NCBI GenBank assembly: GCA_022013205.1
Contig: JAKLQT010000227.1
Coordinates: 1-33,506, forward strand
DNA: 33,506 nucleotides
Direction of reading: 5' to 3'
DNA from: Candidatus Omnitrophota bacterium
GTDB taxonomy: Bacteria > Omnitrophota > Gorgyraeia > B26-G9
In this document: piece by piece, positions 23,227 through 32,249 of the stretch
How the letters are laid out: every line of letters starts with the position of its first letter
How positions within the stretch are numbered: position 1 is the stretch's first letter
The notes under the pieces: model-generated
Told to the model about the DNA's origin: nothing
Database searches by the model: none
The model's input: the letters and a program-made list of their open reading frames with translations, nothing else
Program-made: the position numbers and the translations under genes

Positions 23227-25945
23227 AATTTGCCGCGCACGGATTGATTTTAGTATGAATATGCTGCGGCCGTTGTTCAGTGTTTGGTTTAAAAGCAAAG
23301 AAGAAAAAGCGGCTTTGATAGAGAAATTTGAAAAAGCCTTTGCTGAGTATATTGGGGTTGATTACGCGATTTCTACCTCAAGTGCTAAATTCGCCCTTTA
23401 CCTGTCGCTTAAAGCATTAGGCGTTGAAAAAGATGATGAAATAATTGTGCCGGCTTTTACAGTTAGAGAGGTTATTGATGTGATTATTGTCCTGGGGTTA
23501 ATCCCTGTTTTTGTGGATATTAATCTTAGAGACGCAAATATGGATCCAGGCCTGATAGATAAGAAGATAAGCAAAAAAACAAGATTTATCTTAATGACCC
23601 ATATATATGGATGTCCCTGCGATGTGGAAGCGGTCCTGAAAATAAGCAAAAAGTATAATCTTACAGTTATTGAAGATGCTGCGCAGGCTTGCGGCGCGGA
23701 ATATAAACTAAAGAAGGCGGGTAGTTTTGGTAAAGTCGCTTATTTTAGCTTTGGAATTTTGAAAAATCTAAATACTCTTGGCGGGGGGATGATTGTTACA
23801 AAGGAAAAGCCTATCGCTAGAGCAATAGAAGAGGAGAGGGAAAAGTTTCCTGATATTTGTTCTTTTGTAATTTTAAAAAGAGCATTTATAGCAATGGCCA
23901 TATCATTTTTTACTTATCCGCTTTTTTTCTCGTGGTTGGTTTATCCGCTATTGTTTTTATATAAGAAAATAAAGAGATCAGGGGCAGTTGAATTTTTTAA
24001 AGTTGACAAGATAAATATTCAAAAATTAAGAAAACATAATCGCAGGTTTTCTGCTGTTCAAGCTGCTATAGGCTTACTGCGGCTGGGTGAGATAGATAAG
24101 ATAAACAATGGAAAAATACATAACGCGCGAATTCTTAATGAAGAGTTGAAGGATTGCGCAAAGGCGCTGCTCTTTGAAGAGAACAGCGCTAAAAAAAATA
24201 TATACCTTAATTATGTTATCAGGGCGAAGGATAGGAAAAAACTAGTTGATGATTTATTCGCTGCTGGTATTGATGTAAGCCCCGGGCAGGTAACTTGCTG
24301 TGCTGATCTGGAGGATTTCAGCCAATTTTACAGCGATTGCCCCATGAGCAGAAAAATGCAGCAGGAAAATGTTTATCTGCCGGTGTATTCACCGCTTGAT
24401 AAAGAACATATGTATCAAATAGCGAATGCGGTAGGGAAAAATGGTGAAAAAAATAAATATGATGTTTTTCATAGGTTAATAATGGAAAAAGGCTTTTATG
24501 TGCCAATTTTCTTGTCGCTTCTGGCTTTTTTTATCCGTTTCGGTTTTTTGGCTTTTAGTGATAATTTTAAGGGGCCGCAACCGATGCTCAATATCATTAC
24601 ATCCCTGCATATTTTTAATTTTCCATCAATCATGGAAAATATTTTTTATCAGCAATTGCCTGTATTCTTATATTCATTATTTTGCGTTATTAAGATAGCG
24701 GGTGAGCAGATAATCTCCGGACGTTTGCTCTGTGTATTTTGGGGAAGCATGTCAGTGATTCCTTTTTACTATTTGAGCAATAGATTATTCACTAAAAGAA
24801 TAGCGCTGCTCGCGTCAATACTATTTTGCTTTTATCCAGAGCATATTGTTAATAGTGTAATTACTATGCCTGATGCCGCGGGATTGTTTTTCCTGCTATG
24901 CTCCTTATATTATCTAGAAGATGAAAAGAATGTTTTAAGCGCTATTTCTCTTGGATTTGGCACTGCCTGCGCGTATATTTGCTGGTTTTTTGTGCCGATT
25001 ATCTTTGTTTATATATTATTAACAGCAAAAGAGAAAATAAAGTTGAAATCGCGAAACGCTTTTTCCTTCCTATTTATAACAGCCCTTTTTCCTTTGCTCT
25101 GGATAATGCTTATAAACAATAAATATGGAATGTTTAATTTGTTTTACAAAAACTTTTTTGAAGCGCGGTCTTTGTGGCAATATTGCTTTGTTTATACGCA
25201 AACTGTTTCAATAGCCGCAAACCGATTGTTTGCGCCTATGCCTTTATTGTTTTTACTTGGCCTGGCGGGTTTGTATCAAAGTGCTAAGGCTAGAAAATAT
25301 TATCGGTTATTTTTTTTGATCGGAGCACTTGTCCTAGCTGTCAGTTCAGGGCTTTTTCGCAAAGAAATCCCTGTCTTAGAAGAGGGGATTTTTATATTAT
25401 CAATATTGCTTCTTCCGTTCGCGGTATTAGGAATTGATTTTATACTAGGGGTTTTAAAACTGAAAAGCACCAGGAACTCAGGTTTAGCAGTGGGATTAAT
25501 CTGTTTGAGTTTGTTGTTTATAAGCGTGAGCAAAAGTCCTTATCCCGCATGCTTTGAAACCCCCGGCATTAAAGCCGGGGACGAAAGCAAAACAGCGGGA
25601 TTGCGCTCAGAAATTCCGGCCTTTAGCCCGGGTGAGCTTCATTTGCCGGCGGGAGTTAAAAATTTATGTTCCTGGCTTAAAGAAAACAAGAAGGGTGAAA
25701 ACGCGAAATTTTATATAAGTAAACGCAATAATCCGTTCTATAGCTCAATTATAATGCTTAGCGGCCTTCCTCAGGGCAATTTTTATTATTATGATAAAGA
25801 AGATGAGTTGGCTAATTTAGAAATAGAACAAAGGCGCAAGACATATTTTATCTATCGCGGTGCTTTAAATGAAAACGTACTTGTTAAATTTAAAATGGTT
25901 AAAAATTTTGATAAGTTCTTGATTCTGATGAGGTTAGATAACTAA
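23216..25945 (+). CDS. Fusion: DegT/DnrJ/EryC1-family PLP aminotransferase + polytopic PMT/ArnT-like glycosyltransferase (paralogue 3 of 3)
   Basis: ATG 23216 overlaps upstream stop; ORF-track start 23096 lies inside the palindromic element and is unlikely. YIGVDYAISTSSAKFALYLSLKALGV, DEIIVPAFTVREV, VIEDAAQACGAEY, YFSFGILKNLNTLGGG (PLP Lys codon 23762-23764); then IRFGFLAFSDNFKGP...YPEHIVNSVITMPDAAGLFFLLCSLYYL. Confidence 0.85.
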   Translation: MRSKICRARIDFSMNMLRPLFSVWFKSKEEKAALIEKFEKAFAEYIGVDYAISTSSAKFALYLSLKALGVEKDDEIIVPAFTVREVIDVIIVLGLIPVFVDINLRDANMDPGLIDKKISKKTRFILMTHIYGCPCDVEAVLKISKKYNLTVIEDAAQACGAEYKLKKAGSFGKVAYFSFGILKNLNTLGGGMIVTKEKPIARAIEEEREKFPDICSFVILKRAFIAMAISFFTYPLFFSWLVYPLLFLYKKIKRSGAVEFFKVDKINIQKLRKHNRRFSAVQAAIGLLRLGEIDKINNGKIHNARILNEELKDCAKALLFEENSAKKNIYLNYVIRAKDRKKLVDDLFAAGIDVSPGQVTCCADLEDFSQFYSDCPMSRKMQQENVYLPVYSPLDKEHMYQIANAVGKNGEKNKYDVFHRLIMEKGFYVPIFLSLLAFFIRFGFLAFSDNFKGPQPMLNIITSLHIFNFPSIMENIFYQQLPVFLYSLFCVIKIAGEQIISGRLLCVFWGSMSVIPFYYLSNRLFTKRIALLASILFCFYPEHIVNSVITMPDAAGLFFLLCSLYYLEDEKNVLSAISLGFGTACAYICWFFVPIIFVYILLTAKEKIKLKSRNAFSFLFITALFPLLWIMLINNKYGMFNLFYKNFFEARSLWQYCFVYTQTVSIAANRLFAPMPLLFLLGLAGLYQSAKARKYYRLFFLIGALVLAVSSGLFRKEIPVLEEGIFILSILLLPFAVLGIDFILGVLKLKSTRNSGLAVGLICLSLLFISVSKSPYPACFETPGIKAGDESKTAGLRSEIPAFSPGELHLPAGVKNLCSWLKENKKGENAKFYISKRNNPFYSSIIMLSGLPQGNFYYYDKEDELANLEIEQRRKTYFIYRGALNENVLVKFKMVKNFDKFLILMRLDN
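25541..25650 (+). repeat. Palindromic element copy 2, in-frame inside 23216-25945
   Basis: ATCCCGC (25542-25548)/GCGGGAT (25595-25601), GCTTT/AAAGC, CCCCGGC/GCCGGGG with ATTAAA loop; then CCGGCCTTTAGCCCGGGTGAGCTTCATTTGCCGG; matches copy 1 minus a 63-nt segment. Downstream boundary approximate. Confidence 0.85.
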
Positions 25946-27036
25946 TGAAAGTAATATTTGTAACCCGAGAAAATTCACAGATGCCGGCAGTAAGAGTACG
26001 CTGTTATAATTTCGCGAAGTATTTGGAAAAGGCTGGGATTTGCACTGAGGTTTTTTCTTATGCTGATATGCTTGGAGCTAAAAGCGGCAAAGATGAAAAA
26101 CATATGAGTTGGTTTTGGAAAATTTATTATAATTTGCAGGCATATCGCCGCCTTTCCTGCGAAGATGCGATTTTCATTATACAGCGAGTTAATTATCACT
26201 CTTTTGCCCCGCTTTTTTTGGGAATTTTTAAAAAGCGTAAACTTATCTTAGATCTTGATGATTGGGAGGCGAGAGAAGATATTAGTTATTATTTTAATCG
26301 GATACCGAGCTCGAAAGCAGAAATTATGATGCGTTTTATCGCGAAACGGAGCGTTCTTTGTATAGGCGCGAGTAGATTTCTTATCCGATTCCTTTCTTGT
26401 TATAGCAATAAAGTCCTCTATATTCCAACAACCGTTGATACGGATGTGTTTAAGCCGGATAAAAAGCCAAGGCAAAAAAGCGGATTGATTTTATCCTGGC
26501 TGGGAACAATGTATAGAAATGATAATGTGGAGAACATTAACTTTCTCATTGAATGTTTTAAAGCTCTTGCTGATGATTATCCGCAGTTAAAGCTTGAGAT
26601 AAGAGGGGATGGAACATTTTATGAACAGGTTTATGATTTAGTTGAGAAATGTAATCCTAAGCGGGTTTTGTTAAAGCCGTGGATAAGCCCCCAAAACGTA
26701 GCGCAGTACCTGGAGGAAATTGATATTGGAGTTATGCCTCTTATCCAAAATAGCAAGTTTAATAAATCTAAAAGCCCGACTAGATTGTTTGAATATATGG
26801 CCATGGAAAAGCCTGTTGTAGTCTCTGCTGTGGGGGAGGCAAATGAAATCATAATTGACGGGTTTAATGGATTACTTGCGGATAATAAAGCTGATTTTAT
26901 TAATAAACTTAGAACTTTAATTGAAGATAGGGATTTAAGAGAAAATCTCGGCAAAAATGCCCGGGAAACGATTATTAGTAAATATAGAATTGAAAAGCTA
27001 ACGCAATCACTGGTCAAAGCAATAAAATCATTATGA
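25945..27036 (+). CDS. Glycosyltransferase family 4-like
   Basis: TAATG overlap with upstream stop. MPAVRVRCYNFAKYLEKAG, LSWLGTMYRNDNVENINFLIECF, LLKPWISPQNVAQYLEEIDIGVMPL, KSPTRLFEYMAMEKPVVVSAVGEANEII. Confidence 0.9.
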   Translation: MKVIFVTRENSQMPAVRVRCYNFAKYLEKAGICTEVFSYADMLGAKSGKDEKHMSWFWKIYYNLQAYRRLSCEDAIFIIQRVNYHSFAPLFLGIFKKRKLILDLDDWEAREDISYYFNRIPSSKAEIMMRFIAKRSVLCIGASRFLIRFLSCYSNKVLYIPTTVDTDVFKPDKKPRQKSGLILSWLGTMYRNDNVENINFLIECFKALADDYPQLKLEIRGDGTFYEQVYDLVEKCNPKRVLLKPWISPQNVAQYLEEIDIGVMPLIQNSKFNKSKSPTRLFEYMAMEKPVVVSAVGEANEIIIDGFNGLLADNKADFINKLRTLIEDRDLRENLGKNARETIISKYRIEKLTQSLVKAIKSL

Positions 27037-28523
27037 AAATTGTTGTCGCGAATTCAATTGGCAGAGATAGAAAAGGTAATTATATTATTCACTCTCCGAG
27101 CAGGTGGTCAGAGGCAGTAAAAAACAAATATCACTGGTTTGCCTATTACCCCTGGGAGCTGGCGTACTTATCCGCTCTTTTAAAACATGAAACAAAACAC
27201 AGGGTGAAATTTGTCGATGGATGCTTAATGCGCCTGGGAGGGAAGGACTACTACAAACATATTATAGCCGAAAGTCCTGATATGCTGGTTATTGAAAGCG
27301 CGACAAGGATGATAGAAGAAAATGTTGAACTGGCGCTTAAGGTAAAAGCCGCGACTGGCGCGAAGATTGTATTTGTAGGGCCTCATGCAAGCGCTTTTCC
27401 CCAGAAGCTTATTGATATGGGAATTGACTATGTGTGTGTGGGTGAATATGAGCTCACTGTTTTGGAAATTGTACAATCGAAAAAAAGGAATGAGATCCTG
27501 GGGCTTTATCCTAATGTCCGCAGGCCGCTTTTGGATATAAAAAAGCTGCCCTGGCCTGAAGATAACGATGTCAGCCGTTTGGAATATGCTTATCCGGGAG
27601 AGCCCAGTTCTGAATTTCGTGAGATCCAGATGTATGCAACACGCGGATGTCCCGGGAGCTGCAATTTCTGTGTAGCCAGGCATGTTTATTATAACAAGGC
27701 TAACTGGCGGCCACGCGAGGTTACTGATGTTATAAACGAAATAAAGCACCTAAGGGATAAATATCCACTGATGCAGGGAGTCTTTTTTGACGAGGAAGTC
27801 CATAACGCCGACAGGCAGTTTGTATTTAAACTTACAGAGGCGATCATTGAAAATGGGTTGAGTGACCTAAGGTTTGAAGCAATGTGTGATGTAAGATTTC
27901 TTGATGCGCAAGTAATGAGAGCCATGAAAAATGCCGGATATTATAAACTCCGTATCGGCATTGAAAGCGCGAGCGAAAAGGTAATGAAGGCCATGGGCAA
28001 AACCATAGATCTTGAGAAAATTGTCAATACGCTTAAAACAGCTAAAAGTATAGGATTAAAAACATACGGAACATTTACTTTCGGCGCCTTGGGCTCTGAT
28101 GTTAAAGAGGATGAGAAAACAATTAAGCTTATGCGAGATTTGATAAAAAATAACTTGCTTGACAATCTGCAGCTTTCTATCTGTACGCCACAGCCGGGAA
28201 CTCCTTTTTATGAGCATGTACGCAGAAATAGTTTGTTGAGAAAAAATATTGAAGCTTGTGATTATGACGGAGGTATTTTTGCTGTAATTGATTACCCAAA
28301 TTATACGCATAGGCAAATTGAGGCAATGAAGAGAAAGGCACTAGTTATTCGGGATCATTATTTTATGAATAAAAGGATAAAAGATAAAGGCGTACGGGAC
28401 TGGATCATCTCTGCTTTTCGCCGTTACGGCTGGTGGGGAGTGAGTACGAAAGCTTTTTTACGGATCATAAATGAATTATGCTTTGTTAAAATAATTAAAC
28501 TTAATAAAAAAAATAGGTTCTAA
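27033..28523 (+). CDS. B12-binding-type radical SAM protein
   Basis: ATGA overlap with upstream gene; IVFVGPHASAFPQKLIDMGIDYVCVGEYELTVLEI, CPGSCNFC, VFFDEEVHNADRQFV, IGIESASEKVMKAMGK. Confidence 0.92.
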   Translation: MKIVVANSIGRDRKGNYIIHSPSRWSEAVKNKYHWFAYYPWELAYLSALLKHETKHRVKFVDGCLMRLGGKDYYKHIIAESPDMLVIESATRMIEENVELALKVKAATGAKIVFVGPHASAFPQKLIDMGIDYVCVGEYELTVLEIVQSKKRNEILGLYPNVRRPLLDIKKLPWPEDNDVSRLEYAYPGEPSSEFREIQMYATRGCPGSCNFCVARHVYYNKANWRPREVTDVINEIKHLRDKYPLMQGVFFDEEVHNADRQFVFKLTEAIIENGLSDLRFEAMCDVRFLDAQVMRAMKNAGYYKLRIGIESASEKVMKAMGKTIDLEKIVNTLKTAKSIGLKTYGTFTFGALGSDVKEDEKTIKLMRDLIKNNLLDNLQLSICTPQPGTPFYEHVRRNSLLRKNIEACDYDGGIFAVIDYPNYTHRQIEAMKRKALVIRDHYFMNKRIKDKGVRDWIISAFRRYGWWGVSTKAFLRIINELCFVKIIKLNKKNRF

Positions 28524-28542
28524 TCAATTTTATAAAGATATT

Positions 28543-29739
28543 ATGAATATTGAATTGGCCAGAAAATTGGATTATTATTTAGGGATTTTTTTGTGCAGGA
28601 TTTTATCTGTGTTTTGCAGGATAAAAGGATTGAGAGTCCCGGCAGCACGGAAAATCCCGATTCATCCTAAAAAAGTTCTTTTTATTGAATTGTGCGAAAT
28701 GGGTTCGATAATATTAGGTTATCCGGCTTTTATAGAACTAAAAAAATATTATCCAAAAGTGGACATTTATTTTCTTACTTTCCATGAAAATATTGAGGCT
28801 GTTCTTTGTTCCGGTGTGATATCTGAGAGGAATATTATCGGGATAAGAAATAAAAGTATCGTTGTTCTGCTCTTTGATCTATGGCGGAGTATCAGAAAGT
28901 TAAGAAGGATCGGGGTGGATACAGTAATTGATATGAATTTCTTTTTCCGGGTATCTGCGGTTTTAAGTTATTTGAGTAACGCTTCGATTAGGGTTGGTTT
29001 TTATCAAAAATCGCATAAGGGGCTTTACCGGGGAAATATGCAGACGCATAAGGTGTTGTATGATCCAGGTAAACATATTAAAAATAATTATATTTCGCTT
29101 GTAAATGCTTTAAAATCAGACAAAATTAATTTGCATTTTCATAACCATGAGCAATCTGAGATTTCTAATGCAACAAGAATTGACACTGCCGATATTGAGG
29201 CGATGAGGGATAGGCTGCGTATTTTTGCTCCTGGATTAGATTTGAGTTATAAGTTGGTTCTGATCAATTTAGGGGAGGTGGATAGGATTAGACTAAGAAA
29301 ATGGCCGATGAGAAATTATAACAAACTTATAGCAATGCTTCTTGAGCATGAGAAGATTTTTATTGTGATGGTAGGGAAAGGGCATCCGGGCTGTGAACAG
29401 CTAATTAGACATGCGCGCTGTATGGATCTTATCGATAAAACTAATATTAGAGATATGCTTAGTCTTTGTAATCTGGCGCGTGTTTTGGTAAGCCATGATT
29501 GCGGAATGATCCACATAGCTTCGCTCACAGATATTTTTATTTGCGCGCTGTTTGGACCCGAGACGCCGAAATTATACGCTCCGATATCGGAGAATATGAA
29601 AATTTTTTACAAAGAGTTATCGTGCAGTCCTTGTTTATCCGCGTATAACCACAAAACATTTTCATGTGTAAATAATAATTGTTTGAGTGAGATTAAGCCG
29701 GAAGAGGTATATGCTTGTCTTATAGAACAAATTTTTTGA
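28543..29739 (+). CDS. Glycosyltransferase family 9 (heptosyltransferase-like)
   Basis: KVLFIELCEMGSIILGYPAFIELKKYYPKVDIYFL, KWPMRNYNKLIAMLLEHEKIFIVMVG, LARVLVSHDCGMIHIASLTDIFICALFGPETPKLYAP. Confidence 0.88.
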   Translation: MNIELARKLDYYLGIFLCRILSVFCRIKGLRVPAARKIPIHPKKVLFIELCEMGSIILGYPAFIELKKYYPKVDIYFLTFHENIEAVLCSGVISERNIIGIRNKSIVVLLFDLWRSIRKLRRIGVDTVIDMNFFFRVSAVLSYLSNASIRVGFYQKSHKGLYRGNMQTHKVLYDPGKHIKNNYISLVNALKSDKINLHFHNHEQSEISNATRIDTADIEAMRDRLRIFAPGLDLSYKLVLINLGEVDRIRLRKWPMRNYNKLIAMLLEHEKIFIVMVGKGHPGCEQLIRHARCMDLIDKTNIRDMLSLCNLARVLVSHDCGMIHIASLTDIFICALFGPETPKLYAPISENMKIFYKELSCSPCLSAYNHKTFSCVNNNCLSEIKPEEVYACLIEQIF

Positions 29740-29801
29740 GAGATATTTGTTTGCCCTGAATATTAATTATAAGAGTTGAAAAATGATGGAAAGGGAAACT
29801 A

Positions 29802-31316
29802 ATGAAACTGGCTTTGATTTTTAATCCTTTTAAATATAAAATGCATGAAGAAAATCTGCGTATTGTTCAAAAGTATTTTGGACTTTTTCCTCCTTTGAGC
29901 CTGGCCTGGGCTGCGGCGATTGCAGAAAAAGCCGGGCATACGGTAAGAATAATTGATGCGCGGACCCTTGGGCTTTCTCCAGAAAGTACAATTAAGCTGC
30001 TGCGGAAATTCAAACCGGACGCGCTGGGATTCATGGTTACTACTTACATGTTTCCCGATACATTGCAATGGATAAAGGCGATAAAAAAACAGATAAACGT
30101 TCCGGTGATTGTCGGCGGTTATAATCTAAGAGTTTATCCTCAAGATTCTATTGCTCATGAAGAAATAGATTTTGGCATTATTGAGCAGGCATATTATACA
30201 TTACCGGCACTTTTAATAGAGCTTGAGAAGGGGACAAAAAGATTTGCCAAAGTTCCGGGGTTGGCATTTAAGGAAAACGGGAGAATAATTATTACAGAGC
30301 ATCCGCAGAAAATTATTTTCGATGAATTTCCCAACCCGGCCAGGCATTTATTACCGAACGAATTATATGCTGAATTTCCTACGGAAAGAAAAAACTTTAC
30401 GGTTATGATTACCTCTTTAGGGTGTCCGTTTGAATGTGTCTTTTGCGAAGCAGGCAGGACAGAATATAACGCAAGGTCACCGCAAACGGTAATTAAAGAA
30501 ATAGAAGAATGTTATCATGATTATTCCGTAAGGGAAATTGACATTTTTGATTATGAATTTACCGGTATAAGAGCAAGGGTTAGTGAGATTTGCCGCTTGT
30601 TAATTGAGAAGAAATTGGATATTGTATGGTCCTGCCGTTCCAGAGTAGATACAGTGGATGAAGAGCTTTTGAAACAGATGTATACTGCCGGATGCCGAAG
30701 AATATATTTTGGTGTTGAATCAGGAGTTCAGGATATATTGGACAGAATGAACAAGAAGCAAAAAATCCGGCAAATAATTGATACAATAAAATGTTGCCGG
30801 AAATTAGGTGTTAAGACCCTGGGGTTTTTTTTAGTTGGTGCCCCAGGGGATACAAAAAAAACAATTAGGAAAACGTTAAATTTCGCAAAAAAACTGGATC
30901 TTGATTATGTGCAGTTCTCTAAGTGCCTGGCAAAACCTAAAACAGAGCTTTGGGAAGAACTTGTGAAAAAAGAGAAGAAGGATTATTGGCAGGACTGGAT
31001 TCTGGGTAAAGTTTCTGATGCCCAGATGTCCAGGCCATGGACTGAGCTTAGTAATGAGCAGATAGATAAACTTACAAAATGGGCTTATATTTCTTACTAC
31101 TTAAGATTCAGATTTATTATAAAGGCTTTATTTAATATAGGATCCTGGTATGAATTCAAAAGGAAATTATGCGCTTTGATAGATATGATCTTTTCGCAAG
31201 AAAGTTTATCAAGAGTAGATGATAAATTTTACGCTTTTAATGAAAACAGCGAAGCGCTTATTTTAAAAGCCAGAAATAACCTGGAAAATTCGATGCGGTG
31301 TGATATGTCTGATTGA
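29802..31316 (+). CDS. B12-binding-type radical SAM protein
   Basis: FPPLSLAWAAAIAEKAGHTVRIIDART, VPVIVGGYNLRVYPQD, CPFECVFC, IYFGVESGVQDILDRMNKKQ, FFLVGAPGDTKKTI. Confidence 0.92.
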   Translation: MKLALIFNPFKYKMHEENLRIVQKYFGLFPPLSLAWAAAIAEKAGHTVRIIDARTLGLSPESTIKLLRKFKPDALGFMVTTYMFPDTLQWIKAIKKQINVPVIVGGYNLRVYPQDSIAHEEIDFGIIEQAYYTLPALLIELEKGTKRFAKVPGLAFKENGRIIITEHPQKIIFDEFPNPARHLLPNELYAEFPTERKNFTVMITSLGCPFECVFCEAGRTEYNARSPQTVIKEIEECYHDYSVREIDIFDYEFTGIRARVSEICRLLIEKKLDIVWSCRSRVDTVDEELLKQMYTAGCRRIYFGVESGVQDILDRMNKKQKIRQIIDTIKCCRKLGVKTLGFFLVGAPGDTKKTIRKTLNFAKKLDLDYVQFSKCLAKPKTELWEELVKKEKKDYWQDWILGKVSDAQMSRPWTELSNEQIDKLTKWAYISYYLRFRFIIKALFNIGSWYEFKRKLCALIDMIFSQESLSRVDDKFYAFNENSEALILKARNNLENSMRCDMSD

Positions 31317-31351
31317 ATATCATAATGCCAAATTAGATAAGACGAACTAAA

Positions 31352-32203
31352 ATGGATAAGATAAGCGTAGTTATAGTTACCTGGAATGCCGAAGCTTTTA
31401 TCCGCAGGTGCCTTGATTGTGTTTTTTCGCAGGGGATCGATGACATGGAAGTTTTTGTTGTTGATAACGGTTCTGTAGATAAAACCGTTAAGATTGTAAA
31501 AGAGTTTGCCCCGCGTATAAACCTTATTGAAAACAGCGAAAATAAGGGGTTTTGTTTTGCTAACAATCAGGCGCTGGCAAAAGCCAGGGGAGATTTCATT
31601 CTCACTTTAAACAGCGACATCGCCCTTGAGAATAATTATGTGTCTGAGCTGCTGGATTTTTTAAAAATAAATCCAAAGGCCGGTATGGTGCAGGGTAAGT
31701 TTCTGCGTATGGACAAAGTTACGATCGACGGGTTAGGATTGCACCTTAGCCCGCTTTTTCGTCTAGGCAATATCGCTGAGGGAAAGGCGGATACACTTAA
31801 ATTTAATAAATCATTTGAAATATTTGGTCCCTGCGCGGCTGCCGCGCTTTATAGAAAAGAGTTGATAACTGATATAACCTTTGAAGATGAAGTTTTTGAT
31901 GAACGGTTTTTCTTTCTTGTAGAGGATTTTGACCTGGCCTGGAGGGCACGCAATGCAGGCTGGATAGCGATGTATGTGCCAAAGGCAGTGTGTTATCATT
32001 ACAGGGGCAGCTCAGGGCATAAATCTTTTTTTAGGCAATATCTCTCTCTTCGAAACCGATACTTTTTATTGATAAAAAATTTAAGCCTCAAGAGCATAGG
32101 ACAACTTGTTCTGGCTGTCTTATTTTATGATATTCCAAGATTGGTTTTTATCTGTTTTACGAACCGTATGGCACTTAAGCTTTTTAGTGAAATTCGTTAT
32201 TAG
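31352..32203 (+). CDS. Glycosyltransferase family 2 (rhamnosyltransferase/WbbL-like)
   Basis: SVVIVTWNAEAFIRRCLDCVF, VFVVDNGSVDKTV, ENKGFCFANNQALAKARGDFILTLNSDIAL, FFLVEDFDLAWRARNAGW. Confidence 0.92.
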   Translation: MDKISVVIVTWNAEAFIRRCLDCVFSQGIDDMEVFVVDNGSVDKTVKIVKEFAPRINLIENSENKGFCFANNQALAKARGDFILTLNSDIALENNYVSELLDFLKINPKAGMVQGKFLRMDKVTIDGLGLHLSPLFRLGNIAEGKADTLKFNKSFEIFGPCAAAALYRKELITDITFEDEVFDERFFFLVEDFDLAWRARNAGWIAMYVPKAVCYHYRGSSGHKSFFRQYLSLRNRYFLLIKNLSLKSIGQLVLAVLFYDIPRLVFICFTNRMALKLFSEIRY

Positions 32204-32249
32204 TATCCGCTTCTTATAAAAAAACGCTATAATAGAAAAAAGATAGATT

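Noticed and set aside
777-32000. Numerous minus-strand ORFs of 60-174 aa in the ORF track
   Set aside because: All lie antisense to strongly supported + strand genes, show no family motifs, and have composition expected of antisense frames.
32228-32233. TATAAT-like -10 box upstream of the DUF362 gene
   Set aside because: No convincing -35 at 16-18 bp spacing in AT-rich sequence; not reported as a promoter.
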